This document shows, piece by piece, positions 16,011 to 28,229 of a stretch of DNA of 64,000 nt. Below the pieces are notes generated by a model that was not told the origin of the DNA, searched no databases, and saw only the letters and a list, made by a program, of their open reading frames with translations. Location: assembly GCA_017616555.1 (NCBI GenBank), contig JAFZXZ010000017.1:28933-92932 (forward strand). The letters are read 5' to 3'. Made by a program: the position numbers and the translations under genes. Source of the DNA: a bacterium (GTDB taxonomy: Bacteria > Auribacterota > UBA3054). Positions within the stretch are counted from its first letter, which is position 1; the number at the start of each line of letters is the position of its first letter.

Positions 16011-17360
16011 TTAGAAGAGGCCCTGCTCCAGCATGGCGGTCGCGACTTTCTTGAAACCGGCGATGTTGGCGCCGGCCACGAGGTCGTAACCCAAGCCGTA
16101 CTCTTTGGCAGCCTCGGCGGAAGCGTCATGGATGTTCTTCATCATGACGGCAAGCTTGGCGTCCACTTCCTCGGCGGTCCAATTCAGGCGCTCGCTGTTC
16201 TGGGACATTTCCAGGGCGGAGACACCCACGCCGCCGGCATTGGCGGCCTTGGAGGGAGCGACGATGACGCCCTTCTCGCCTCTCAAATAATTGAGGGCTT
16301 CGTTGGTCGTCGGCATGTTGGAGACTTCAATGTAGTACTTCGTGCCGTTGGCGACGATCTGCTTGGCTTCTTTGACATCGACTTCGTTCTGGGTGGCGGC
16401 GGGCATGACGATGTCGCCCTTGACGCCCCAGGGTTTCTCGCCCGGGAAATATTTGGCGCCGAATTTGTCGGCGTATTTCTTTATGTTCTTGTCGTTGGCG
16501 GCGCGCATCTGAAGCAGATAGTCGATCTTCTCGGGAGTGTTGACGCCCGCTTCATCGAGGATGTAGCCGGCGCTGCCGGAAATGGTGATGACCTTGGCGC
16601 CGAGTTCGGCGGCCTTCTTGCAGATGCCCCAGGTCACGTTGCCGTAACCGGAACAGACGATGGTCTTGCCCTTGATGGAGTCGTTCTCGTGCTTCAAAAC
16701 TTCGTTGAGGTAGTAGATGGCGCCGTAGCCGGTCGCTTCCGGACGAATGAGGGAGCCGCCGTAAGTTAAGCCCTTGCCCGTCAGGACGCCGTTCTCAAAG
16801 ACGCCTTTCAGCCTGCGGTACTGGCCGTAGAGGAAACCGATCTCGCGGCCGCCTACGCCGATATCGCCGGCCGGAACGTCAACGTCCGGACCGATGTAGC
16901 GGTAAAGGGCCGTCATGAAACTCTGGCAGAAACGCATGACTTCCGCGTCGGATCTTCCCTTGGGATCGAAGTCGGAGCCGCCCTTGGCGCCGCCTATTGG
17001 CTGGCCGGTCAGAGCGTTCTTGAAAGTCTGTTCAAAGCCAAGGAAACGGATGATGCCGGGGTAAACGGAAGGATGGAAGCGCAAGCCGCCCTTGTAGGGG
17101 CCGATGGCGCCGTTGAACTGGCAGCGGTAGCCGGTGTTGGTGTGGACTTTGCCGTTGTCGTCCGTCCAGACGACGCGGAAAGTGAACATCCTTTCGGGTT
17201 CCACCATCCTGCCCAGGATGTCAGCCTGCTCGTAAGCGGGGTTAGAGGCGATGACGGGGTCAATGGAAGTTAAGACTTCCTCCACGGTCTGGCAGAATTC
17301 CGGCTGATGCGGATATTTCGCCTTGACTTTTTCGATGACGCTTTGAACGTAGGCGTTCAT
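16011..17360 (-). CDS. gdhA: NADP-type glutamate dehydrogenase
   Basis: 449 residues, the usual length for the hexameric bacterial/fungal enzyme. Substrate-binding and catalytic motifs are intact: GYRCQFNGAIGPYKGGLRFHPSV (K90), PIGGAKGGSDFDPKGRS (K126), DVPAGDIGVGGREIGFLYGQY, then the Rossmann segment KTIVCSGYGNVTWGICKKAAELGA and the AANAGGVGVSALEMSQNS end. It interconverts 2-oxoglutarate plus ammonia and glutamate, so it is probably the main ammonia-assimilating enzyme in an ammonia-rich habitat. SD AAGGAGA lies about 8 bases before the ATG, and a good sigma-70 promoter is upstream. No hairpin terminator was seen after the stop. Confidence 0.95.
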   Translation of the reverse strand: MNAYVQSVIEKVKAKYPHQPEFCQTVEEVLTSIDPVIASNPAYEQADILGRMVEPERMFTFRVVWTDDNGKVHTNTGYRCQFNGAIGPYKGGLRFHPSVYPGIIRFLGFEQTFKNALTGQPIGGAKGGSDFDPKGRSDAEVMRFCQSFMTALYRYIGPDVDVPAGDIGVGGREIGFLYGQYRRLKGVFENGVLTGKGLTYGGSLIRPEATGYGAIYYLNEVLKHENDSIKGKTIVCSGYGNVTWGICKKAAELGAKVITISGSAGYILDEAGVNTPEKIDYLLQMRAANDKNIKKYADKFGAKYFPGEKPWGVKGDIVMPAATQNEVDVKEAKQIVANGTKYYIEVSNMPTTNEALNYLRGEKGVIVAPSKAANAGGVGVSALEMSQNSERLNWTAEEVDAKLAVMMKNIHDASAEAAKEYGLGYDLVAGANIAGFKKVATAMLEQGLF

Positions 17361-17422
17361 TTGTATGTCTCCTTGGATCGTTGTATTTTTTAGATTTTTA
17401 TTTTCAAAACATCCGGTTAGTT

Positions 17423-17451
17423 ATGATACCAAATAGGAAATCACGTTTCAA
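17423..17451 (-). promoter_or_regulatory. Sigma-70 promoter of gdhA
   Basis: On the minus strand, TTGAAA (17446-17451) and TATCAT (17423-17428) are separated by exactly 17 bases. This would give a leader of about 55 bases before the gdhA ATG. Confidence 0.6.
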
Positions 17452-17485
17452 TAGGATAATAAAAATCCCCTTTCCCCTTCAGCCG

Positions 17486-17515
17486 TTGGCAAAGCGCAGG
17501 CGATAATAGTATAAT
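17486..17515 (+). promoter_or_regulatory. Sigma-70 promoter of the pseudokinase-ligA unit
   Basis: TTGGCA (17486-17491), an 18-base spacer and a perfect TATAAT (17510-17515), 29 bases before the ATG at 17544. Confidence 0.65.
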
Positions 17516-17543
17516 GAACTAATTATCAAAAGTATTCGAGACT

Positions 17544-21571
<4,028 letters not shown>

Positions 21572-21593
21572 CAATAAATAAAAATTAAAAACC

Positions 21594-22988
21594 ATGCCTT
21601 ACACCTGCGATGTTTTCGTAATGGGCGCCGGACCCGGCGGGTACCCGGCCGCCATCAGAGCCGCCCAGCGCGGACTTAATGTAATGATAGCCGAAAGGAC
21701 CGCCGTGGGCGGGACCTGCCTCAACTGGGGCTGCATTCCCACCAAGGCCCTGGTCGCCTCCGCTGAAGCTTTTCACACCGTCAAGAACGCCGCCGCCTTC
21801 GGCGTCTCAAATCCTGAAGGCGCGACCATAGATTACGCCAAAGCCATTGAAAGAAAGGACGGCGTGGTCAAGAAACTGACGGGCGGCATCGCCCAGCTAT
21901 TGAAGGCCCACGGCGTCACGACCATCATGGGCAAGGCGCGCTTCGTCGATTCAAGCCACGCGGAAGTCGAGACCGAAAACGGCGTCGAAACGGTGGAATT
22001 CAAAAACTGCATCATCGCGACCGGCAGCGAATCCGCGCGTCCCCGCTTCATTCCCTTCGACGACGAAAGAATAGTGGAGAGCAAGACCTTCCTCGCGCAA
22101 ACCACCCTCCCCTCCTCCGTCATAATAATCGGCGGCGGCGTGGTGGGCTGCGAATTTGCCGGCATCTTAGCGGAATGCGGAACGAAAGTCACGATCGTGG
22201 AAATGCTCGACCGTCTCTTGCCCCTTGAAGATCCCGAGATCTCCAAGCACATTCTGAGAGCCTTCAAGAAGCGCGGCATAAATGTCATGCTGGGCGTCGG
22301 CATCTCCGACATTTCGCTAACCGAGACCGGCGTCACCGGCAAGGTCGGCGAAACGACCATCGAAGCGGAAAAAATGCTGGTGGCCATTGGCAGAAGCATG
22401 AACACTGCGGACATCGGCCTCGACAGGATCGGCATTGAAACGGAACGCGGCTTCATCGCGGTAAACGACAAGATGCAAACTAAAGTTCCCCATATTTACG
22501 CCATCGGCGACATCACCGGCAAGATCCTTCTGGCCCACGTAGCGACCGCCCAAGGCATCGTGGCTGCGGAAAACTGCGCCGGCGCTAATGAAACCATGGA
22601 TTACCGCGTGGTGCCCTCTTGCATCTTCACCGTGCCGGAAATAGCTTCCGTCGGCCTCTCCGAACCGAAGGCCGTTGAAGCCGGACACGAAGTCACGATT
22701 GCGCAGTTCCCCATCGGCGCCTTGGGCAAAGCGCTTGCCATGGGCGAAATCGAAGGCTTCTTTAGGCTCATCTCGGACGCCAAGACCGACGAGCTCTTGG
22801 GCGCCCAAATCATGGGCGCGCACGCCTCCGACATCATTGCGGAACTGGCGCTCGCCATCTCGCAAAAAATGACCGCCAAACAATTAGGCGACGTCATCCA
22901 CGCCCATCCCAGTCTTGCTGAGGGCGTCATGGAAGCGGCCCACGCCATCCACAAGCTCTGCGTGCACCAGGCTCCCCCGAGAAAGTAA
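21594..22988 (+). CDS. lpdA: Dihydrolipoyl dehydrogenase
   Basis: 464 residues, FAD/NAD pyridine-nucleotide disulfide oxidoreductase. FAD motif GAGPGGYPAAIRAAQRG, redox-active disulfide C42-x4-C47 in GGTCLNWGCIPTKAL, NAD motif IIIGGGVVGCEFAGI, and the C-terminal dimer-interface pair H438/E443 in HAHPSLAEG. It reoxidises the lipoyl groups of 2-oxoacid dehydrogenases or the glycine cleavage system. Neither type of complex is encoded nearby, so its partner is unknown. It lies 22 bases after ligA without a terminator between and is followed by a strong terminator. Confidence 0.93.
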   Translation: MPYTCDVFVMGAGPGGYPAAIRAAQRGLNVMIAERTAVGGTCLNWGCIPTKALVASAEAFHTVKNAAAFGVSNPEGATIDYAKAIERKDGVVKKLTGGIAQLLKAHGVTTIMGKARFVDSSHAEVETENGVETVEFKNCIIATGSESARPRFIPFDDERIVESKTFLAQTTLPSSVIIIGGGVVGCEFAGILAECGTKVTIVEMLDRLLPLEDPEISKHILRAFKKRGINVMLGVGISDISLTETGVTGKVGETTIEAEKMLVAIGRSMNTADIGLDRIGIETERGFIAVNDKMQTKVPHIYAIGDITGKILLAHVATAQGIVAAENCAGANETMDYRVVPSCIFTVPEIASVGLSEPKAVEAGHEVTIAQFPIGALGKALAMGEIEGFFRLISDAKTDELLGAQIMGAHASDIIAELALAISQKMTAKQLGDVIHAHPSLAEGVMEAAHAIHKLCVHQAPPRK

Positions 22989-23000
22989 AAGTCAAAGACA

Positions 23001-23034
23001 AAAAAAGCCCGCGAAAGATCGCGGGCTTTTTTTT
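23001..23034. terminator. Bidirectional rho-independent terminator after lpdA
   Basis: GCCCGCGA-AAGA-TCGCGGGC is a perfect 8-bp stem with six A before it and eight T after it. It separates convergent lpdA and the secreted-protein gene ending at 23046. Confidence 0.92.
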
Positions 23035-23045
23035 GCACTTAAGCT

Positions 23046-24011
23046 TTATTCGTTTTTAGTGAACCTGAAATAGCAGCCTATGTTGTATTGAGACTTCAAG
23101 GTCAGCTTGAACTTGTGGTTCTTCTTGTTGAGGGAGAACTTAAGAGCAACCTTGGCTCCCTCCACGATCGACGTATTGTCGCAGCAATACTGGTTGCCCT
23201 TGTCGATCAAATTAAAGCTCTGACCGCCGTACATATCGGGATGCGAGATCCAGCCGTGATAGAAAGACACGGTGCTGTTGTTGAAGGGATCCTTGTCCTG
23301 GTTGTAAATATTGCTATTCTTGCCGGAGAAAGTGTTCTGAACAAGTAAATTCTCGACAAACGGGGAGCCCTCGGAAAATGTTCCCAGGTTGAAATATTTG
23401 TTGGCGTAAGTTGGGCCTATCTTGAAAGTCAGCGTGGTTTTTTTGCGCTTGAAATTCAAACTTACGTCATTGGCTTTAAAATAGGCGTCGGAGCCTTTGG
23501 GGATCAGGCAGAAATAGTCGGAAAATATGCTGCCTTTGCAGCTGATGAAAAATCTGTGCTGACCATCAGCGTCGATCCTTCCCAGCGTCTCGTCCGTCAC
23601 TACCCCCGACATCTTCAGGGTGCTATCCGATCCCGACTGATCTATCTTGCAACCCTTGTTCCCTCCTTTGACTTTGAAGACCATGCCGGTGCCGGCGGCT
23701 GGGAAAGCAAAGGGTCCGCCGCCTTCGTAGGGAGCGTAGCCGCCGGAGGTCCTGCTGTTGAAAATGTAGTATTCGCCCGGTTTCAGTTTTTTGCTCCAGC
23801 CGCGGCCGCTGATGTCAGATTCTATTGTGGCAAGGATCTTGGTGTGGCTGTAATCCTCGCTGATGGAAAACTGGTAGCCCGGGACTGGCAATCCGCTCTC
23901 CTCGTCCTGCACTTCTATCAAAAGTTTTCCATTGTAATTGATCATGGCGTCGGCGCAAAGAGATCCGAAGGCAGCCAAAAGCCCTAAAAGGAAAAACGTT
24001 CTCATCATCAT
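23046..24011 (-). CDS. Unknown secreted protein
   Basis: 321 residues. Three consecutive ATG codons (24011, 24008, 24005) are possible starts. A signal peptide (RTFFLLGLLAAFGSLCADA) is followed by a beta-rich stretch GKLLIEVQDEESGLPVPGYQFSI, which resembles a SpaA/carboxypeptidase-regulatory-like Ig fold. The rest is rich in Gly, Asn, Tyr and Lys, with five or so cysteines (KGCKID, ISCKGS, YFCLIP, QYCCDN, IGCYF) that could form disulfides. No PEP-CTERM tail or lipobox is present. I do not recognise a family. It is monocistronic; a TATAAT lies at 24038-24043 on the minus strand. Confidence 0.7.
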   Translation of the reverse strand: MMMRTFFLLGLLAAFGSLCADAMINYNGKLLIEVQDEESGLPVPGYQFSISEDYSHTKILATIESDISGRGWSKKLKPGEYYIFNSRTSGGYAPYEGGGPFAFPAAGTGMVFKVKGGNKGCKIDQSGSDSTLKMSGVVTDETLGRIDADGQHRFFISCKGSIFSDYFCLIPKGSDAYFKANDVSLNFKRKKTTLTFKIGPTYANKYFNLGTFSEGSPFVENLLVQNTFSGKNSNIYNQDKDPFNNSTVSFYHGWISHPDMYGGQSFNLIDKGNQYCCDNTSIVEGAKVALKFSLNKKNHKFKLTLKSQYNIGCYFRFTKNE

Positions 24012-24135
24012 TCCGTTCAGTTGGTTATCTTGCCTTTATTATAACATATCGACCTATCGTCGCGGAGAGCGGCATACGCCAAAGGGAGCATATATCCCCC
24101 GCTCACGGACTACGCGCGCTTGGCCTTGATTTGCG

Positions 24136-24208
24136 TCCTCCGTGAGTTCGCTTGGGGGTACATGCTGCGTTCGCACTTGAGTCTTGTCAGTATCCTCCGT
24201 GAGTTCGC
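24136..24208 (+). repeat. 16-bp direct repeat, two copies
   Basis: TCCTCCGTGAGTTCGC occurs at 24136-24151 and again at 24193-24208, 57 bp apart. The first copy shares bases with a hairpin and the second runs into the long palindrome. Confidence 0.8.
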
Positions 24209-24285
24209 AGGCGATAGAATCATGTGCCCGTAAGCAAACTTAGCGAAGCCTGTTTGCCAAGGGCATATGATTTATCGCCTGCGAA
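24204..24285. repeat. 82-bp imperfect palindrome (nested hairpin) before dapL
   Basis: The outer arms (24204-24229 and 24261-24285) start TTCGCAGGCGATA and end TATCGCCTGCGAA and pair over about 24 positions, with one bulge and one mismatch. Inside, GCAAAC (24234-24239) pairs with GTTTGC (24252-24257). It ends 17 bases before the dapL -10 box. It could be a structured RNA, a palindromic repeat element or a regulatory cruciform; there is no T-tract on either side, so it is not an ordinary terminator. Confidence 0.75.
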
Positions 24286-24347
24286 ATAGTGGGCGGTTAT
24301 GATATAATGACAAATAGTTTAATCTGCAATAGAACTTAAGGAACACT

Positions 24348-25520
24348 ATGGATTTTCCCCTTTCCAAAAGGCTTTCCATGCTGCCGCCGTATCTCTTCCA
24401 AGAGATCGACGCTCTGAAAAGCGAACTGAAGAAATCGGGCGCGGACGTCATCAATCTGGGCATCGGCGACCCTGACCTCCCCACTCCTCCGCACATCGTG
24501 GAAGCTTTAAGAAAAGCCGCCCTGAATCCCGCCAACCATCAGTACGACTTTGGCAACGGCAAACAGGCTCTGAGAGAAGCCTGCGCTGATTATTATAAAA
24601 CCCGTTTCGGCGTGACCGTTGATCCCAACACCGAGATCATACCGCTCCTTGGCTCCAAGGAAGGCATCGGGCATATCCACCTTGCGTTCGTCAACCCTGG
24701 CGAAGTGGTGCTCGTTCCGGAACCGGGATACCCGGTCTATCATTCCGGCACGCTTTTCGCTGACGCCGAGACTTACTATATGCCGCTTAAGGAAGAGAAC
24801 GATTATCTTCCCGACCTCGACGCCATTCCGGAAGAAATTGCGCAGAAGGCGAAGATGATGTTCCTCTGCTACCCCAACAACCCCATCGCTGTCACCGCGC
24901 CGCTCTCCTTTTACAAGAAAGCCCTGGACTTCGCGAAGAAATACAACATCATCATCGCCCACGACGCGGCCTACGCCGACGTTTACTACGACGGCATCAA
25001 GCCCCATTCCTTCCTGGAAGTTGAGGGCGCCAAGGAATACTGCGTGGAGTACTACTCGCTTTCCAAGACCTACAATATGACGGGCTGGAGGGTGGCTTTC
25101 GCGGTCGGCAATCCTTCTTTGGTGGCCGGGCTCTACCGCATCAAAGGCAACCTTGACTCCGGCATCTTCGGCGCCGTCCAGGACGCCGCCGTGGAAGCGC
25201 TGACGGGCGACCAAAGTTGGCGTGAAGAGCTGCTTCGTACTTACCAGGAAAGAAGGGATGCGCTAGTCAACGGCCTGCAGGCCCTGGGCTGTCCCGTGAA
25301 GCCTAGTCAGGCGGCCTTTTACGTCTGGGCGCCCGTCCCTCAGGGCATGACGAGCAAGGAGACCGCCATGAAACTTCTTAAGGAAGCGGCGGTGGTGGCC
25401 ACTCCCGGCAACGGCTTCGGCCCCTCCGGCGAAGGCTATATCAGGATGACTCTGACCGCTCCCAAGGAAAGGCTCCTTGAAGCGGTGGAAAGGATCAAAA
25501 AGCTCAACATTTACAAATGA
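24348..25520 (+). CDS. dapL: LL-diaminopimelate aminotransferase
   Basis: 390 residues, class I/II PLP aminotransferase of the DapL type. NLGIGDPDLPTPPHIVEAL and YDFGNGKQALREA occur at the N-terminus, YPNNPI near 175-180, and the Schiff-base K240 in YYSLSKTYNMTGWR, then GNGFGPSGEGYIRMTL. DapL converts tetrahydrodipicolinate directly to LL-diaminopimelate for lysine and peptidoglycan, a route known in plants, Chlamydiae, Verrucomicrobia and others. A generic aspartate aminotransferase is the alternative, but the N-terminal match favours DapL. SD AAGGA lies 6-7 bases before the ATG. The stop overlaps folK by ATGA. Confidence 0.85.
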   Translation: MDFPLSKRLSMLPPYLFQEIDALKSELKKSGADVINLGIGDPDLPTPPHIVEALRKAALNPANHQYDFGNGKQALREACADYYKTRFGVTVDPNTEIIPLLGSKEGIGHIHLAFVNPGEVVLVPEPGYPVYHSGTLFADAETYYMPLKEENDYLPDLDAIPEEIAQKAKMMFLCYPNNPIAVTAPLSFYKKALDFAKKYNIIIAHDAAYADVYYDGIKPHSFLEVEGAKEYCVEYYSLSKTYNMTGWRVAFAVGNPSLVAGLYRIKGNLDSGIFGAVQDAAVEALTGDQSWREELLRTYQERRDALVNGLQALGCPVKPSQAAFYVWAPVPQGMTSKETAMKLLKEAAVVATPGNGFGPSGEGYIRMTLTAPKERLLEAVERIKKLNIYK

Positions 25521-26008
25521 CATTAAGCTATCTCAGTCTTGGGTCAAATCTGGGAGACAGACTTGGCAATCTTAAGAGCGCAGTGGCAAAACTGCGCGAA
25601 AAGGTTGCTGTCACTTCGTTGTCTTCCGTCTGGGAGACCGCGCCCATAGACTGTCCCGCCGGTAGCTCTCCTTTCCTCGACATGGTCGTCTCCTGCGAAC
25701 ATGAAATGAATGAGCGCGAACTGCTCGCTTTTACCCAGAGCATCGAAAAGGAGCTGGGCAGACCTAATGAGCATGAAAAGAATTCTCCCAGGACTTGCGA
25801 TATCGACATACTGACTTTCAATGATGAGTGCGTGAACGAACCTGAACTCACGATCCCGCACCCCAGGATGAAAGAAAGGCTCTTCGTGCTTGCGCCCTTG
25901 AGGGAATTGCAGAAAGATGCTTTTCAATTCGGCAAAGAATACGCATCTCTTCTTGACGCTCAGGAAGTCAGGCTCTACGCCCCCGCCTTTATTTTGCAAC
26001 AAGCATAA
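25517..26008 (+). CDS. folK: 2-amino-4-hydroxy-6-hydroxymethyldihydropteridine pyrophosphokinase
   Basis: 163 residues, the normal HPPK size. LSLGSNLGDRLGNLKSAVAKL at the N-terminus, SSVWETAPI, FLDMVVSCE, ELGRPNEHEKNSPRTCDIDIL (the magnesium-binding DxD near the end of this motif) and LTIPHPRMKERLFVLAPL are all family signatures. It transfers pyrophosphate from ATP to the pterin in folate synthesis. Start ATG overlaps the dapL stop; rnfD begins 9 bases after its own stop. Confidence 0.95.
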   Translation: MTLSYLSLGSNLGDRLGNLKSAVAKLREKVAVTSLSSVWETAPIDCPAGSSPFLDMVVSCEHEMNERELLAFTQSIEKELGRPNEHEKNSPRTCDIDILTFNDECVNEPELTIPHPRMKERLFVLAPLRELQKDAFQFGKEYASLLDAQEVRLYAPAFILQQA

Positions 26009-26017
26009 TTTAAACAT

Positions 26018-26998
26018 ATGGAAACAAAACTTCTTCGTCTTTCCTCATCGCCGCACATCAGGTCGGGAGACTCCATCCCGAAAGTCATGTGGACGGTCTT
26101 TCTGGCGCTGCTGCCGGCTTTGATCTGGAGCTACGTCATCTTCGGCCTCATGGCGGTCAAACTCACGATCGTCTGCGTTCTCTTCGCCATGGTCTGCGAG
26201 GCTGTCTGCCTTAAGATTCGGAAGCAGCCGATCAGATCCTGCTGGGACGGCAGCGCAGCTTTGACCGGGCTCTTAGTCTCCTTCAACGTTCCGCCGACCA
26301 TCCCCTTGTGGATGCCGATGCTCGGCACAGCGCTGGCGGTCATAATCGTGAAGCAGTGCTTCGGCGGATTGGGCTGCAATATCTTCAACCCCGCTCTTAT
26401 CGGGCGCGCGTTCCTTCTGGCTTCCTTCCCGAAGCATATGACGAGCTGGACACTGGGCGCGCAGTTCGGCAACCCGGTTGACGCTATCTCCCAGGCGACG
26501 CCCCTGGGACTCTTGAAGGAAGGCGGCCAGGACGCTCTCATAAGCGCGTTCGGTTCGAAGGGCAGCATGTACCTTGACCTGGCCTTCGGCTACGGCAGAG
26601 GGGCCATAGGCTGCGTCGGCGAGATCTCCGCCGTATTGCTGCTTTTGGGCGGGCTCTTCCTGCTCATAAGAGGCATAATCACTTGGCACATCCCCGTAAG
26701 CTTCCTTGTGACGCTGGCCTTGGTCACTCTGATCTTCAAGGGCGACCCGCTCTTCGCGATCCTCTCGGGCGGCGCGATGCTGGGCGCCTGGTTCATGGCG
26801 ACCGACATGGTCACTTCCCCTCTGACGCACAAAGGGCAATTGATCTTCGGATTTGGCTGCGGACTTTTGACTTTCATAATAAGACGCTGGGGCGGTTATC
26901 CGGAGGGCGTTTCCTACTCAATCCTGATCATGAACGCCACGGTGCCCCTGATCGACGGTCTTATTTCTAACAGAGTATTCGGGACGGGCAAGAAATGA
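26018..26998 (+). CDS. rnfD: Rnf complex subunit D
   Basis: 326 residues, polytopic membrane protein. The RnfD N-terminus SSPHIRSGDSIPKVMW and FGGLGCNIFNPALIGRAFLL are diagnostic. The covalent-FMN threonine lies in DAISQATPL (T161); the usual SGAT-type Gly is Gln here. The length fits RnfD rather than NqrB (above 400). Rnf couples ferredoxin:NAD electron transfer to sodium or proton transport. It is the first of four genes joined by ATGA overlaps. Confidence 0.93.
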   Translation: METKLLRLSSSPHIRSGDSIPKVMWTVFLALLPALIWSYVIFGLMAVKLTIVCVLFAMVCEAVCLKIRKQPIRSCWDGSAALTGLLVSFNVPPTIPLWMPMLGTALAVIIVKQCFGGLGCNIFNPALIGRAFLLASFPKHMTSWTLGAQFGNPVDAISQATPLGLLKEGGQDALISAFGSKGSMYLDLAFGYGRGAIGCVGEISAVLLLLGGLFLLIRGIITWHIPVSFLVTLALVTLIFKGDPLFAILSGGAMLGAWFMATDMVTSPLTHKGQLIFGFGCGLLTFIIRRWGGYPEGVSYSILIMNATVPLIDGLISNRVFGTGKK

Positions 26999-27639
26999 AA
27001 ACCATACTGCATTACGGCTTAGTCCTTCTCATCATTGCCGGCGTGGCCGGCGTAGGGCTGTCCTTGGTTGACAGGATCACAAAGGAGCCCATCCAGGCCG
27101 CCCAGGCGAAAAGGCTTGAGGAAGGCCAGAAGCTGGCTTTCCCAAGCGCCTCCTCTTTCGGTGAACTGAAAAAGGTGGAAACGGAAGGCAAGACCATCTC
27201 TTATTACGAAGTCTTCGACGAAAGCAAGAACGTGATCGGCTACGAGCTTTTGTACCAGGTCGGCGGCTATCAGTCCCAGATCAAAGTTCTAAGCGGCATC
27301 GAGCCCGACGGCAAAGTCGTCGCCATCAGGGTGCTCGAGCAGGCGGAGACTCCGGGCTTAGGTGCGGAAGTGGACGCGCTTCCTTCCAACGACACCATAT
27401 TGAGCGCCATCAAAGGACTCTTCTCCTCAAAGGAAGAAAAATCCGAGGAGAGCCAGATCCCCTGGTTCCAGGCGCAGTTCTCCGGCAAGACGCCCGAGGA
27501 TCTCATTGTCGTGAAGACGAAAGATCCGAAGCACATCACCGCTCTTTCCGGCGCGACCATAACAAGTACCGCCGTGACGAAGGCGGTCAAGGAACCGATT
27601 GAGCTCTTCCTAAAAGCTAAAGCGGAGGGACAATTATGA
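26995..27639 (+). CDS. rnfG: Rnf complex subunit G (FMN-binding)
   Basis: 214 residues. One N-terminal membrane helix (LHYGLVLLIIAGVAGVGLSLV) and a periplasmic FMN-binding domain with GYELLYQVGGYQSQIKVLSGI, ETPGLGAEV and the flavinylation motif LSGATITSTAV (SGAT at 185-188). The motif implies an ApbE-type flavin transferase elsewhere in the genome. Size is usual for RnfG. It overlaps rnfD and rnfE by ATGA. Confidence 0.93.
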   Translation: MKTILHYGLVLLIIAGVAGVGLSLVDRITKEPIQAAQAKRLEEGQKLAFPSASSFGELKKVETEGKTISYYEVFDESKNVIGYELLYQVGGYQSQIKVLSGIEPDGKVVAIRVLEQAETPGLGAEVDALPSNDTILSAIKGLFSSKEEKSEESQIPWFQAQFSGKTPEDLIVVKTKDPKHITALSGATITSTAVTKAVKEPIELFLKAKAEGQL

Positions 27640-28229
27640 GTCTTCTCAAGGAATTTTTAAAAGGCATCTGGGAAAAGAACCCTGTATTGGTCCTTTCCTT
27701 GGGCTTGTGCCCGACTCTCGCCACGAGCGGAAGCATGCGCAACGCCGTAGGTATGGGCCTTTCCGTCATCGCGGTTCTGACTTTCTCCAACATCATCATT
27801 TCCCTTATAAAGGGCTTCGTGCCTTCCAAGATCAGGATCCCCTGCTACATCATCGTCATCGCTTTTTTGGTGACGGTCGTCGATATGCTGATTGCGGGCT
27901 TCGCACCGGAACTTAGCAAGGCCATCGGACTCTTCATAAAATTGATCGTGGTGAACTGCATCATCCTTGGCCGCGCGGAAGCTTTCGCCGCCAAGAACAA
28001 TCCCCTTAGAGCCGCGCTCGACGGGCTTGGCATGGGGATAGGCTTCCTTATCGCCATCTCCATCATCGCGACCATCAGGGAAGTTTTGGGCGCCAACAAA
28101 TGGTTCGGGCTGACGGTCGTTCCCGGCTGGGACCCCATCGGCATCATGATCCTCCCCGCCGGCGCGCTTTTAACTTTCGGCCTCGTCATGGCCGTGCGTA
28201 ACGTCTTAGCCCAGAGGAGAGCCAAATGA
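27636..28229 (+). CDS. rnfE: Rnf complex subunit E
   Basis: 197 residues, six predicted membrane helices. The NqrD/RnfE signatures are clear: KGIWEKNPVLVLSLGLCPTLATSGSMRNAVGMGL and VNCIILGRAEAFAAKNNPLRAALDGLGMGIGF. The conserved membrane Cys residues (LGLCPTLA and VNCIILG) are present; in RnfA/E-type subunits such Cys bind an intramembrane iron-sulfur centre. Translationally coupled on both sides. Confidence 0.95.
   Translation: MSLLKEFLKGIWEKNPVLVLSLGLCPTLATSGSMRNAVGMGLSVIAVLTFSNIIISLIKGFVPSKIRIPCYIIVIAFLVTVVDMLIAGFAPELSKAIGLFIKLIVVNCIILGRAEAFAAKNNPLRAALDGLGMGIGFLIAISIIATIREVLGANKWFGLTVVPGWDPIGIMILPAGALLTFGLVMAVRNVLAQRRAK

Larger units (their letters stand above)
24012..24347. other. 336-bp non-coding gap with repeats and palindromes
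   Basis: No gene was found. It holds the -10 box of the divergent secreted-protein gene at its left end, a first hairpin (CTCACGGA 24102-24109 with TCCGTGAG 24139-24146), a 16-bp direct repeat, an 82-bp imperfect palindrome, and a TATAAT (24303-24308) before dapL. No tRNA features were seen. Confidence 0.7.

Noticed and set aside
24012..24347. tRNA or attC-like site in the gap before dapL
   Set aside because: No cloverleaf with a T-loop GTTCRANNC in the correct place and no integrase or cassette genes nearby.
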